64,000 nucleotides of DNA from Ctenosaura bakeri. Taxonomy: Eukaryota; Chordata; Lepidosauria; Squamata; Iguanidae. A program made the position numbers and the translations under genes. Shown in pieces: positions 23,023-33,399 of the stretch. Under the pieces are notes generated by a model. The model made no database searches. It saw only the letters and a program-made list of their open reading frames with translations, and was not told where the DNA came from. The stretch covers positions 434,001-498,000 of the forward strand of contig CAOLHI010000613.1 in the NCBI GenBank assembly GCA_948474755.1, written 5' to 3'. Every line of letters starts with the position of its first letter. The first letter of the stretch is position 1.

Positions 23023-23274
23023 TTAATGAGTTTCAGAGGAATTGAAATTTATAATGGAATGCATTCCATATGGCTCTTATAGACTATCACTCTGGGGAAG
23101 TGTATGCAAATTACAGGCATAAGATATCTTTGCAGCATGATCCCATGCTTATTTACTGAGACCGAAGTCTGTTAATGTTGTTATTTGCCATCAAATTGAC
23201 TTCAGTTTAAAGAGATTGTATGAATTGGAGACCTCCAGATATCTGGTCATCATCTGTCCTCCTCAGGTCTTACA

Positions 23275-23475
23275 GGGCCTTCCTGCACTAGACTGTTAGA
23301 GTGCCATTATTCTACTTTCAACATTCTGTGGAATTCTAGGGATTGTAGTTTCCAGAAGCCAAAGAGTTCTCTGGGTGAGAATTCTAAATGTCCCTCCCTA
23401 AACTGCAAACCCCAGGATTCCGTAGGATGTTGAAAGTGGAATAATATTACTATAACAGTGTAGTGCGGAAAGGCC
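23275..23475. mobile_element. TIR element family A, copy 7
   Basis: Full-length copy: ends GGGCCTTCCTGCACTAGAC and GTAGTGCGGAAAGGCC, duplication ACA (23272-23274 and 23476-23478). Arms CTACTTTCAACATTCTGTGG and CCGTAGGATGTTGAAAGTGG. The loop AAAGAGTTCTCTGGGTGAG / AATTCTAAATGTCCCTCCC represents the long form of the family. Confidence 0.9.
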
Positions 23476-23478
23476 ACA

Positions 23479-24065
23479 GACTCAAGGCATTGGCTTCCTT
23501 GATTGAATTAATCTACCTGGAGGCAGTCTCTCTCTTTTCCTACTGCCTTTCACTTTAGCAAGCACTATTGTCTTTTCCAATAAGACTCACATGTGTCCAA
23601 AGTCCGACAGCTTCACCTTAGTCAGCTCGGCTTCTAGAGAGAGTTCAGGCTTGATATATTCTAAGACCCATTAACAGGCCACGCTATCTGCAGAAGTCTC
23701 CTCAGTGCCACATTTCAAAAGAGTTGATTTTCTTCAGATCACCTTTCTTCACTGTCTGGCTGGCTTACTCCCAGGAACCTATGCATAGGATTGCGTCCAG
23801 AAACAATAACATTTCCCTTCCCCCATTTTGCAATCACTATCACCAGGAATAGAATTGCATAGATAAGTTACTGAATTTGTGATGCTCTTTACAAATTTGA
23901 GACCAAACACATATACAGAACAAAGAAGGCACAAAGGCTTAATAAAATTAAATTTATAGTATAATATTTTATATTATAAATAGTGATGTTTTCCTTCAGC
24001 ACTGGCCTCAAGGTGGCTTACCAAAGTGAAAACAGATACAGCTAAAAGCACACATCAAACAAAAG
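23479..24065. other. No identified gene
   Basis: Contains a scrap of the short unclassified repeat at about 23760-23800 (GGCTTACTCCCAGGAACC, GCATAGGATTGCGTCC). Otherwise unique-looking and increasingly AT-rich. Confidence 0.45.
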
Positions 24066-24068
24066 TTA

Positions 24069-24106
24069 AAATATAATTAAACTATCAAATATAATTAAAC
24101 TATCAA
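24069..24106 (+). repeat. 18-bp tandem duplication
   Basis: The unit AAATATAATTAAACTATC is present twice in direct tandem, just left of the GC-rich element. Confidence 0.85.
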
Positions 24107-24161
24107 TAGAATTAAAACCAATTAAAAGCATATTATTAACGTAGGGACAAAAACAAACATA

Positions 24162-24771
24162 GGCCCTTTTCGCAGCGCCGGCACTCATGCGACGGAGGAG
24201 GGCGGCTCGCGCAAGAAGCCTTTTCCGGGAGGCTGCCGCTTCCCCCCTCCTTTCTTCCGCAGGCGAAGGAACGAGCGGGGAAGCGGCAGCCTCCCGGAGG
24301 CGGAGGCGGCTCGCGTGTCCGTCTGTCCCCCTGCGCGTGCGAGAAAGGAGCCTGTCCCATCCATCCCCCCCCGCGCACGAGAAAGGAACCTGTCCCATCC
24401 ATCCCCCCCGCGCGCGCACGAGAAAGGAGCTTGTCGCGTCCGCCCCCCGCGCACGCACGAAGCAGGACATGTCGCGTCCGTCGCACTAGCGCCCCGCCCC
24501 GTCCCTTCCTTCCGCAGGGGCGGAGGGAAGGAAGCGCGACCCGACCGGCTCCCCGACGCTCCGCACAAGAGGTAAGTGCACGCGGGCGCTGGGAGTGTTG
24601 CGCGAGCGCGGATGATTTTCGCTTCGAAGCGAAAATCAAAAAAACCCGCGCTCGCGCCACTTCAGCCCTGTGAGCCCGGCGGAAGTGGGAGTGCGTCGTG
24701 CGGAGCAACGCTCCCACTCCTGCGAGGCTCACGGGGCTGTCGCGCGAGCGAAGGCCTGTGCGAAAAGGGCC
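24162..24771. mobile_element. CpG-rich TIR element family D (610 bp)
   Basis: Ends GGCCCTTTTCGCAGCG and CCTGTGCGAAAAGGGCC with duplication ATA (24159-24161 and 24772-24774). The interior is extremely GC- and CpG-rich and would pass for a CpG island. It contains an inverted pair (CCGGGAGGCTGCCGCTTCC at about 24227 and GGAAGCGGCAGCCTCCCGG at about 24279). It also has a four-unit minisatellite (24335-24485) and a hairpin with a perfect 24-bp palindrome at its tip (24614-24637) inside 12-bp arms (GCGCGAGCGCGG / CCGCGCTCGCGC). A last inverted pair is CAGCCCTGTGAGCC / GGCTCACGGGGCTG (24665-24678, 24726-24739). The 198-codon frame on the minus strand is Arg/Ala/Ser-rich, repeats in other frames, runs out of the element, and has no family signature. 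No transposase. Confidence 0.88.
24335..24485 (+). repeat. Minisatellite of about 39-bp units inside element D
   Basis: Four units begin with GAGAAAGGAG, GAGAAAGGAA, GAGAAAGGAG and GAAGCAGGAC at 24341, 24379, 24420 and 24459 (spacings 38, 41, 39). Each continues with (C/T)TGTC(C/G)C(A/G)TCC and a C-run with CGCGCAC. The last unit is the most diverged. Confidence 0.85.
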
Positions 24772-24774
24772 ATA

Positions 24775-24871
24775 GACTCTGTGTGTGTGTGTGTGTACTG
24801 TGCCTCCAAGTCATTTGTCAACTTATAGTGACCTCATGAATTTCATAGGGTTTCTTAGGCAGGGACTGCTC
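24775..24871 (-). mobile_element. 5S-type SINE, tail fragment with (TG)n
   Basis: (TG)n, then TGCCTCCAAGTCATTTGTC, AACTTATAGTGACCTCATG, AATTTCATAGGG and TTTCTTAGGCAGGGACTGC. It is cut off after ACTGCTCAG, where a tRNA-type SINE begins. Confidence 0.8.
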
Positions 24872-25112
24872 AGTTGTTGTTGTTGTGTGCCTTTAAGTCA
24901 TTTCTGACCTATGATGACCCTAAGGTGAACCTATCCTGGGGTTTTCTTGGCAAGCTTTGTTCAGAGAGGGCTTGCTCTTGCCTTCCTCTGAGGCTGAGAG
25001 AGTGTGACATGCTCAAAGTAACACAGCGGGTTTCCATGGCTGAGCAAGAATTCCATTCCTGATATCCAGAGTGGTTGTCCAACACTCAAACCACTACATA
25101 ATGCTGGCTCAG
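24872..25112 (-). mobile_element. tRNA-derived SINE, full-length
   Basis: Read on the minus strand: tRNA-like head with A-box type TTATGTAGTGGTTTGAGTG at the right, then TCAGCCATGGAAACCC, TGTCACACTCTCTCAGCC, GGCAAGAGCAAGCCC, TTGCCAAGAAAACCCC, CATCATAGGTCAGAAATGAC, and a (CAA)n end at the left. The B box is decayed. This is a copy of the abundant lizard SINE with TTGTTG tail. It abuts the truncated 5S-type SINE. Confidence 0.85.
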
Positions 25113-25935
25113 TACAGCATATTATTAAGGACCCTGTCCTGGTATGAAATCAGTTCTCAAACTCCCATGGAAACAAATAATCTTCATTTGCCTATCAGAC
25201 CATGGCAAGGAGGAGGCCCGTCTAGCCTCTCTTGGAAGGGAATTCCAGAGCCTGGGACCAGTAATTTTCTGGATTTAGATTTTACAATGCATAAGAATAA
25301 ATAAATAGGGCTAAATAAATAAATAATACAGAAGACTCACAAAAGTAACAACCTGGAAAGGACACATAAGCATTAAAGGAACAAGTATTGCAAATCCTTT
25401 CTAGGACAACCTTAGCCAAGTTTCTTTGGAAGATAGTTTTGAAGATGAGTCTGAAAATTGCTGAAGCTTACTGAACAGATGGAGGGGATAAGGGACATAA
25501 TAGGCATTCAGGGGAGCCAAAGCCAAAGTAAACAACAAATGAGGGGGGGGGGATAAAAGCCAAAGAGATGGGGGAAGGGAAAGATAAAACAATGGCAGGA
25601 CGAAAGGCAGTCCTTATGCTAACATCAGCTGGACTGGGCTATGCCCCTACTTGATATCATCCTGCTTAAAAGCGCACACAAAGAAACTATAGGATTGGCC
25701 CTTCCAAACTGTATATCACCTTTAAAAACATGGCAAGTGGCTACATCTTCCCTTCTCTTTGGTTTACACAGAAGTAAGCACAGGGGATCCAATCCGAATT
25801 GAAATGCTAAGTGGGGATGGGTAACTTAAAATGAACAGATGTGGCTGTAGGGTGTATGTGCCCTCCAGCCTGGTTTTGTGCCTCTGAATTCCTTTTCAAA
25901 GCAAAGACTGAATGATCTCTCCTCAAAATCTCCAT
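25113..25935. other. No identified gene
   Basis: Contains an (AATA)n scrap at 25298-25330 and a G-run at 25542-25552. The phrase GGAGGAGGCCCGTCTAGCCTC, CTTGGAAGGGAATTCCAGAG, CCTGGGA at 25207-25258 looks like an old LINE 3' segment, but I cannot place it. Confidence 0.4.
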
Positions 25936-25937
25936 AG

Positions 25938-26142
25938 GCCCCTTCATACAACACAGTTAGAGCTCTGTGGTGGCATTTTAGCTTCTATAGCCACAGCTTA
26001 TGGAAGCCAAGGATCTGCAACTCAGGGAGATATGTTTACAACTGCCCCACTAAACTACACATCCCAGGATTCCATAGGATGTCGCCATGGCAGTTAAAGT
26101 AGAATCACAGCTCTATAATAGTGTAATGTGAAAAAGTCTCAG
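25938..26142. mobile_element. TIR-like foldback family C, copy 1
   Basis: Left end GGCCCCTTCATACAACACAG, right end GTGTAATGTGAAAAAGTCTC. Interior CCCAGGATTCCATAGGATGT, CGCCATGGCAGTTAAAGTAG and AATCACAGCTCTATAATAG on the right, with a degraded left arm. The GCCATGGCAGTTAAAGT module separates family C from family A (which has GATGTTGAAAGTGG). Same layout, different sequence. Confidence 0.7.
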
Positions 26143-26756
26143 GAGAGGTAATCCCCTTTATTAACAAGTTGCCATGCCCTCTGTGTTGTTTAAACTTAAA
26201 CAAACCTACCATTTTCAAAAGCAGAAGTGGAATTCAAAAGTGGTTTTATTGTGTTCTGTTTGTTTTTGTTTTGATTGTTTTCCCCTAATTTTTTGGCATT
26301 TGGAAGGGCATGTGTTCCTCCAGTGGGTTCCAAAGGTAGAAAGTCCCATCTCAGACCTGCTATATTTGCCCACTGCTGCTTTAACCCTTTGTCTTCTGGA
26401 TTTCTTAACCAGATAAGGAGCCTTGTGTGCTCGAAATGTATGCTGCCAAAATCTGAACCATAGAAACAAATGGATCAAATCAGGCATGACGAAGGCAGGC
26501 CCTGGGTCTTCAGTCCAGGGAACAGAGTAGTGCAAAGGGTTAAACTGGCTTTACAGATCAGGTCCCCTCTTCCTGCTTTGGAAGAAATGAGAAAGAAGAA
26601 AATGGCTGAAATCCAATATCCTGCATATGCAGAACACTTAGAACACTGCTTATGTAGTTATCTTTCTCTACCTCTGGAACAGACTTTGAGAGGGTAGGTT
26701 CTGCAGGAAAGTGACTGAACAAACCTCCTTTTCCTTGCTGACACCCAGTAAGTCAG
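26143..26756. other. No identified gene
   Basis: Overlapping open frames of 60-106 codons at 26174-26535 lie on both strands without a motif or plausible exon borders. Confidence 0.45.
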
Positions 26757-26906
26757 CTTGCTATTGTATGCCTTCAAGTCATTTCTAACTTACAGCAATG
26801 GCAAGGCTAAGGTGACCCTAACATGGAGTTTTCTTTGCAAGATTTATTCAGAGGGAGTTTGTTCTTGCTGTCTAAAACTGAGAGTGTGTGACTTCCCCAA
26901 GGTCTT
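26757..26906 (-). mobile_element. tRNA-derived SINE, tail half
   Basis: TATGCCTTCAAGTCATTTC, TAACTTACAGCAATGGCAAG, GTGACCCTAACATGGAGTT, TTCTTTGCAAGATTTATTCAG and GTGTGTGACTTCCCCAAGGTC give the body and tail. The tRNA-like head on the right is missing. Confidence 0.8.
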
Positions 26907-27034
26907 TTTTACCCACCTTTCCCCAAAGGTACAAAATACATACAGACATACATATGTCTACCTTGAGATTATTCCATCTTGCCCAGAGAACTAGAGAAAA
27001 TGGTTCAGGTTTTGAAACTGAGGGGCCAAATTCT

Positions 27035-27515
27035 ATAATTGGGTATTACCCATTGCTGATAAAGTATAAAGACATATCATTAAGTCCCAAAGTCAGAATC
27101 ATCCCGGTTGCTGTATTTCTAGTTTCTATGTATAGTTGTCAAAGCTGGACAGTGAAGAATCAATAGGAATCAACTCATTTGAAATGTGGTGCTGGAGTAT
27201 TTTTCTATAGATATCATGGTTTGCTGTAAGACAAACAAGCCCTACAGCAAATCAGGCCTGAACACTCACTAGAAGTGAAGATGACTAAATTGAGGCTGTT
27301 GTACTTTGGATACATCGTGAGACAACATGATTCATTGGAAAAGACAATAATGCTTGGCAAAATGGAGGGCAGGAGGAAAAGAGAGAGGTGGCAGTACAGC
27401 GGGATCGATTCAATCAAGGAAGCCATAGTCCTGAGTTTGCCAAACCCAAGTAGGGTCATTGATGACTGGAGCTATTGGAAGTGTTTCATTCATGGTGTCA
27501 TCATTAACTAAAGTT
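27035..27515 (+). mobile_element. Bov-B/RTE LINE, ORF2 C-terminal part
   Basis: In plus frames the text shows Y-K-D-I-S-L-S-P-K-V-R-I-I, then Q-S-W-T-V-K at 27145-27165. After a frame change come M-T-K-L-R-L-L-Y-F-G-Y-I-V-R-Q and D-S-L-E-K-T-I-M-L-G-K at 27275-27360. These are the successive C-terminal motifs of Bov-B ORF2 (KVRIVKAMVF.., ESWTVKK, YFGHIMR, SLEKTLMLGK). The open frame 27275-27511 keeps 78 codons. Upstream reverse transcriptase is absent, so the copy is 5'-truncated. Confidence 0.88.
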
Positions 27516-28524
27516 GACTTAATGGTGATTAACAACATACAATATACATTGAGAGGAAGGAAGGGCAAAGAGCAATTTGTGGGCTGCATGTGGCGCCCAA
27601 GACCCTTTTTGTACCCAAAGCCTGCACAGATATCCTAGTGCCTCCACATCCCATACGCAAAATGTAACACAGGTCTCCAAAAGTGGTAGGCTAGCTTTAA
27701 ACCAAGGGTTCTCAACCTTGGTTCCACGAGATATTTTAGATTTTAATTCCCAGAATCCCTCACCATTGACTATGCTGGTTGGGGCTTCTGGAAGTTGAAG
27801 TCAAAAACTGGAAGGTTAAACAGCCCTCCAGCACTCCAGAAACAGCCACTTCCCCCCCCCACAAGAAAACCAAATCATAACTGGAATTCAGTGATTTGTG
27901 GCTGAAAATATAGTGGTCCGGCTCACTCTGGATGCACGCAAGTGAGTACTGGCACCATCTGCATGCATCAGTGTTTTAAAGTAAGCCACTCTCAGGAAGA
28001 CTTTAACTGAGGATTCCTAAACTAGCAGGGGGCTAGCAGGGGGCTAAACTAGATGTCCCTTTGGAGCCCTTAACTCTTAGCATTCTATGATGAGTTTGGT
28101 TACCATATTTATATAGTTTGTCCCTTAACATTCTGACACTTCATAATGAAGTTGTCTGTAAACTATTACATGCAATTCTCATTCAGGTTGCAGAAGGGGA
28201 ATCTGTAGTTTGGTGAGATATTTAACATATCTTTGCCCGACATTGCTATAATGCCACAGCAGCAGGTTGTTACTGGTCCAGGAGCCATGCTACCGCATGA
28301 CGTTGCCACTATCCAGGTGCTATCCCATCCCCAAGTGTTGCCGAAACACCTTATACTATTTCCATAAAAAATCCAGTAAGTGCCTCCTTTAGCACCTCAA
28401 TCCTGTCAATTGGTTCCGTGCAGTACCGTAATAGGGTAATAGTTCTATAAATAAATAGTGTTTATTTTTAAGTTTTCCTTTACGTTAAAACTTTTTATTT
28501 TTTAAAATATATTTCTAAGCATGA
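27516..28524. other. Mostly unassigned; short foldback scrap
   Basis: At 27712-27810, TTCTCAACCTTGGTTCCACG, TAATTCCCAGAATCCCTCAC and GGCTTCTGGAAGTTGAAGTC look like a copy of the ACTACAACTCCC-type foldback in a longer element. A small tandem duplication (AGCAGGGGGCT) is at 28023-28045. No gene. Confidence 0.45.
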
Positions 28525-28803
28525 AAATGCAATAGTGTGCCAGCCTATAGTGCAGTTACAACAGTGTTGCACTAGTACAGCTTCCAAAGGGGAAAAAACA
28601 ACAACTGACCAATCAGGGTGGTGGGACAAGGTGAAGGTGGGGCCAGGGAGGCTGTAATGTGGAAGGAACACTGGTGCCAATACCATTACTCATCCACTGA
28701 AGGTAGAAGGGTGTGGAAAACAGTATTCCTAACCTGCTACCATCGTGTGAGTGGCAATGCCGGGACTGTAACAGTACAATGGCATCTAATGAGGAAATGG
28801 CCT
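28525..28803. mobile_element. Possible decayed TIR element
   Basis: The right border GAGGAAATGGCC followed by TTA looks like the right end of families A and B. A weak partner lies on the left (ATGAAAATGCAATAGTG after CTAAGC). The interior, with CAGTTACAACAGTG / CTGTAACAGTACAATGG near the two ends, is imperfectly inverted. The left end is uncertain. Confidence 0.35.
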
Positions 28804-28824
28804 TAGAATTCTCTGCCAGGCAGT

Positions 28825-28948
28825 CCTAGTCTTGTAGTGCAAAAGAGCGGACTATTGCTTTCTAAGCAGACAATCTCACCACACGACAAATCACAAGATT
28901 CCATGGGATGGAGCCATGGCAGTCAAAGTGGTATCATAACTGCGTGGT
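28825..28948. repeat. Family C fragment
   Basis: CACAAGATTCCATGGGATGG, AGCCATGGCAGTCAAAGTGG and TATCATAACTGCG match the right arm of family C. The left arm is missing or replaced by the element ending at 28803. Confidence 0.6.
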
Positions 28949-30178
28949 CTCTCGACTGATTGCTTGATTGCATCTTTGGGTACAATGCTGTTTTCGCTAA
29001 TGTTATTCAAACTTATTTACTCCTTCCTTTCTTTTTTCCTTCTTGGGCATCTTTTTCTCTTCAAACCATCTGCTCTGGAGCCTCACCGTGCGGCAAAGGA
29101 TTCTGGAACTCATTCTATAATTCCCTCTCAGTTCATTTTCACAGTTCTTCCAGTATCTCAAAAAGGCACTTACCTTTAGGTTTTGGTAATATTGTGCCAT
29201 AATATACATTTGGTAATATACATCCTTATTTCAATACAATTGATCAGTCTGCTAAAAAGACAAATGGCCAGTCATCTAACATCACTGAACTGGTTGACCC
29301 TGGAAATGATTAAAAATACACTAGGATCCTTGAAGAAATAAAGTTGTCCTGGATTGTTGCCATCCTGCCATGTAAGAAATTTAATTGTTGCTTTCCTGAT
29401 TTAAAAAGCAGAAACGAGAGTATATAAAAAAACAGAACAAGGTAAAGTAAACCAAATCAATTTAACCTTGTCCACTTAGTGCAAAATTCTCTCCCATTAA
29501 TAGCTATTCTAGATGTCCATATGCATAATGCATATTAACTATTGCATAGGAACTCAGTGATAGCTGACATATAAATGTTATATATAAATCAGAAACTACA
29601 GCTGTGGAAATACGCTTCTCATATCACTGTGGCTCTGGTTTTCCCATACTTCTGGGCACTTCCCTAAACCTACATGCCATTGCTTAGCAATCTAATCTCT
29701 GAATCTAACAGGTAATTAAATTAAATCTGTAGAAGCACAGCTTCAAGAAAGATGGCTTAAACTATTCCATTTTCTTTAGCATTAGTGTCACATTGGTCCC
29801 TTAGACCTACTGCCAAATAGAATATCACCTCCATTTCAAAAAGGGATGTGCTAGCCTTAACTGAATGATATTGCAGCATTGCTAGCAAATCATGCCAGGC
29901 CTTTACAAAATGCTTTTTAAGTGAAAACCACTGCTTCATCACTTAAGATTTAAATAAATGGACACAAAAATATACTAAAGTAATTTTTCCTAAGCTCAGG
30001 TCTTCAATTCATGTTCTTTTACTTTGACAGCATAATGGAAAAACCAGATTCTGTTAGTTTCAATGTTTTTAAAAAATTCAATGAGATTATTAGATTTTAA
30101 ACATAGAAAAGTAGATAAGAAAATTCATTCTGACAATTCAGTGGTCGAAGAAGATAGTGGCCAAGAACCTAGACACAC
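28949..30178. other. No identified feature
   Basis: AT-rich, with short open frames only. Nothing recognised. Confidence 0.5.
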
Positions 30179-30179
30179 G

Positions 30180-30410
30180 TTATTGTTGTTGTTGTTGTTG
30201 TTGTGTGCCTTCAAATCATTTCTGGCTTAATGTGATGCTAAGGTGAACCTGTCATGGGGTTTTCTTGACAATACTTGTTCAGAGGAGATTTGCCTTTGCC
30301 CCTGTGATTTGCTCAAGGTCACCCAGTAGGTTTCCATGACTGAACAGGAATTCAGACCCTGCTCTCCAAAGTCATAGTCCAATATTCAAATCAGTACACC
30401 ATGCTGTCCT
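30180..30410 (-). mobile_element. tRNA-derived SINE, full-length
   Basis: Left end (TTG)7-type run, then TGTGCCTTCAAATCATTTC, AAGGTGAACCTGTCATGGG, TTTTCTTGACAATACTTG, GCTCAAGGTCACCCAGTAGG, TTTCCATGACTGAACAGG, and head remains AGTCATAGTCCAATATTC and CAGTACACCATGCTG. Degraded B box. Confidence 0.85.
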
Positions 30411-30478
30411 TCATTATACACATTTACTGTACACTTACTACAGCATATATATATAGAAGTATAGTTATGCTTGATCCT

Positions 30479-30672
30479 TGTTGTTGTTTTGTGGCTTGAA
30501 GTCACTTGTGACTTATGGAGATCCTAAGGTGAACCTATCATGGGGTTTTCTTGGAGCTGAAAGTGAGTGACACACCAGAATCACCCAGCAGGTTTCCATG
30601 GCCAAGTGGGGAATCAAACCCTTGTCTCTAGGGTTGTAGGCTAATGCTCAAATTGTTACACCATGCGGGATC
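30479..30672 (-). mobile_element. tRNA-derived SINE, internally deleted
   Basis: TTGTTGTTTTGTGGCTTGAAG, CCTAAGGTGAACCTATCATG and GGGTTTTCTTGG run straight into AGCTGAAAGTGAGTGACACA, so about 45 bp found in full copies are missing. The B-box region GGGAATCAAACCCTTG is nearly intact (minus strand). Confidence 0.85.
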
Positions 30673-31010
30673 TGACAGGGCTGGATCCTAGGTTGCTCAG
30701 TTGATTGTGGAAGGAGTGCCTTTGGCTCACGCATTGTACAGAATTCAATTACCTCCCCACCCACCAAGTCAAAAAGCAGAAAGAAGGTTGTGTGTGTACT
30801 TGTGGAAGGATTGGCTGTACATGAGACCACGCTTTCTTCTCAGAGGTCCTTCTCTCAGTCCCACCACCATCACAGGAACGGTTAGTAGTGGTACAAGATA
30901 GGGTCTTCTCGGTTTTCTTGGTGGCTGTTTCTAGACTCTGGACTGTTTAAAATGTTTTCAGCGTTTTTACTGATTTTAATCATGACTTTTAAATAATATT
31001 ATTTCATTCT
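30673..31010 (+). mobile_element. L2-like LINE 3' part, left piece
   Basis: TGTGGAAGGATTGGCTGTACA, GGTACAAGATAGGGTCTTCTC and TTCTTGGTGGCTGTTTCTAG, followed by TGGACTGTTTAAAATG and TTTTTACTGATTTTAAT, has the look of the L2 ORF2 end ('GR.AFLVVA.RLW') running into the AT-rich 3' UTR. It stops at a poly-T where an antisense L1 starts, and the matching tail appears on the other side (33030-33140). Confidence 0.55.
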
Positions 31011-33018
31011 TTTTTTTCAAACTTTTTTTTAAAAAAATATTTTTTATTGAAGTTTATAATTGAAATTTTTTTTAAAAAACCTCCCCAGTTCCAAGCTTAT
31101 TTTCCAGTTGAATCTGCTTGTTTTCATGCCATTCATACATAGTTACTGCATACTCAAAGGAGAAGACGGTCTTACATTGTTACATCTTACATTATTACCT
31201 TGTTGCTTTGTTGTATTACCTTATTACATTGTTACATTACATTACATACAATCTTACTTTGTTCCTTTTTCTTTTCTTATACTATGTCTTTATCCAGTTT
31301 AAAACTTCTCTCCATTCCCTTTCAAAGTTCTGGATAAGTTTATTTTTCAAAGAAAATGTTAACTTTTCTATCTCAACCATATCCAGGACTTTAAATTTCC
31401 ATTCTTCTATATCAACATATTTCTTTTCTTTCCAATACTGCGCATATATCAGTATCGCAGTAGTTATCAGATATAACAATGTCTTCTGGTGACACCTTAT
31501 TTCTCTTTGTTGCCCTAGTATATTTAACAGATAAAACTCTGGCTTCATTTCAAAATTTAAGTTATAAATTCTTTGACTTTCATCATGTGTTTCCTTCCAG
31601 AATTTACTTGCTATCTTACAGGTCCACCACATATGAAAAAACTACCCCACCTTTTCATCATATTTCCAACATCTTGTATTTCCATTTTTGGTTATTTTTT
31701 TTGCAATCTTTCTGGTGTCATATACCATCTATGTAGCATTTTATAAAAATTTTCTCTTACATTTAAACTTGATGTAAATTTTATATCTGTTTTACAAGCC
31801 CTCACCCATGTGTCCAGTTCAATTGGATGTCCAATATTTTATGCCCACCTAACCATATTATCTTTAACAATCTCTGATTCCATTTCTCTTTGCAACAATA
31901 GTTTATAAAATTTGGAAATTCTCTTCTTCTGGTCCCCTCTCATCAATAGATCTAATTCATTTTCTTTTCTTCCAAATCCATATAATTTTGGTCCATTTTA
32001 AATCTCTCTTTAAGTTGTCTCCATGGGAACCAGTTAAATTCATGTCCTAAAGCTTTTAATTCTTGTTCAGTACACATTCTTGGCTTGTCCCCTTCTCATA
32101 TCAGCAACTCTTGATAAGTTAATAGATTTCCTTGTTTCGTTAGGGCAATTTTAGGGGCTTCTTGGGGTGAAGTCCACATTGGAAGCCTTCTACAAAATTT
32201 ACGCTTTATTTGTGACCAAACTTTCGGTAGTGTCTTCATTCACTGTTATTTTGTCATAGCATAAGTATCTGTGCCACCCAAACCTATTATTTATTTCTTC
32301 CAATTCTTTGTTGTATTTTCTACTTTAATCATGTCTAAACAACATGCGTGATAATAGATTTTTAATGATGGCACGTCAAATCCCCCCCTCTCTTTTGCAT
32401 CTTGTAATATTTTAAATCTTATTCTTGTTTTTTCCCTTGCCAGATAAATTTTTGTAGTTCTTTTTCCCATTCTTTAAAGATCTTCTCCCTTCCTATTATT
32501 GGTAAATTCTGAAAGAGAAGCATAAGTTTTGGTAATAAAAGACATTTTAAAAGCATTTATCCTTCTCAGGAGAGAGAAAATTAATTTTGTCCATTTTTCC
32601 ATTTCACTTGTAATCTCCTTCCACATCTTCAAATAATTGTTTTCAAATAATTTTTGATTTTTGTTTGTGCCTAAATGATGCCTAAATATTTTACTTTCTT
32701 GGGTAATTGATATCCAGATCTTCTCTTCAGGTCAGCTTGTTTTTTTTTTTGTTACATTTAATATCATCATCATTGTCTTTTCTCTATTTATCTTATATCC
32801 TGCTATTTGTCCATATTTTTGTAAAATATCCATTAATGCCTGAATTGATTCTTGAGGTTCCTCCAAAAATATGATTACATCATCTGCAAAAGCTTTGTAT
32901 TTTATTTCTTTGCACTTTATTCTCAAACCTCGTATCTGTGTGTCTTCATTTATTACAATCAACAATATTTCCAGTATGGCTATAAACCATTAGTGGTGAT
33001 AAAGGGCACCCTTTTTAA
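31011..33018 (-). mobile_element. L1 LINE, 5'-truncated ORF2 (RT to C-terminus)
   Basis: Minus-strand remains of L1 ORF2, about 2 kb. At the far end (about 32990-33015) K-G-C-P-L-S-P-L-M is RT box 'QGCPLSPLLF'. The open frame 32732-32965 has K-A-F-A-D-D-V-I-I-F (32879-32890), the catalytic FADD, followed by G-Y-K-I-N-R-E-K-T. The frame 31282-31632 holds M-W-W-T-C-K and F-W-K-E-T-H, the start of the C-terminal segment, and Y-W-K-E-K-K...L-E-W-K-F-K type text. Stops and frameshifts separate these islands. The 3' end lies at the poly-T at about 31010-31040. Endonuclease and ORF1 are absent: a dead copy. Confidence 0.9.
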
Positions 33019-33029
33019 AAAAAACCTTT

Positions 33030-33140
33030 CATAGACTAATGTCTTAGCTCAATCTTTTTAAAATTATTATAAGCACCTTGAATCCAATCTTGGGAGAAAG
33101 GCAGGCTATAATTCAGTAAATAAAATAAATAAATGAATAA
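33030..33140 (+). mobile_element. L2-like LINE 3' tail
   Basis: AAGCACCTTGAATCCAATCTTG, GGAGAAAGGCAGGCTATAAT and TCAGTAAATAAAATAAATAA form a typical tail. It may be the continuation of the L2 piece at 30673-31010, with the L1 inserted between. Confidence 0.6.
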
Positions 33141-33350
33141 ATTGCTTTTTATCTTTCTAATTGTATGTTATCTTTTTAAGTATATATTTCAGTTATTTTA
33201 AAATTGTGAATAGATTGTTTCCATTTTATTGTGCATTTTTAATGTTTTTAACTGTATTGTACCTTTCTAAATTGAAAGCCACCTTGAGTTCCAGTTCTAG
33301 GAAAAAGGTGAGACATCCTCATCCTCATCATTGCCCAAATTTTGAGAAAG
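33141..33350 (+). mobile_element. L2-like LINE 3' end, second copy
   Basis: AT-rich 3' UTR (CATTTTTAATGTTTTTAACTG) ending in GAAAGCCACCTTGAGTTCC and TTCTAGGAAAAAGGTGAGAC with a (CATCCT)n microsatellite-like end. Adjacent to the previous tail in the same orientation. Confidence 0.6.
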
Positions 33351-33399
33351 CATAACCACTTGGGGAACTATTTTTACATTAGCATAGTGTTCCAGCAGA

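Noticed and set aside
24136..24732. 198-codon minus-strand open frame, the longest in the window
   Set aside because: It lies almost wholly in the CpG-rich TIR element D and runs past its left end. Composition is Arg/Ala/Ser biased, the minisatellite repeats it in all phases, and other frames on both strands are equally open. No domain recognised.
31118..31492. 124-codon hydrophobic plus-strand frame
   Set aside because: It is the antisense of the L1 ORF2 C-terminus.
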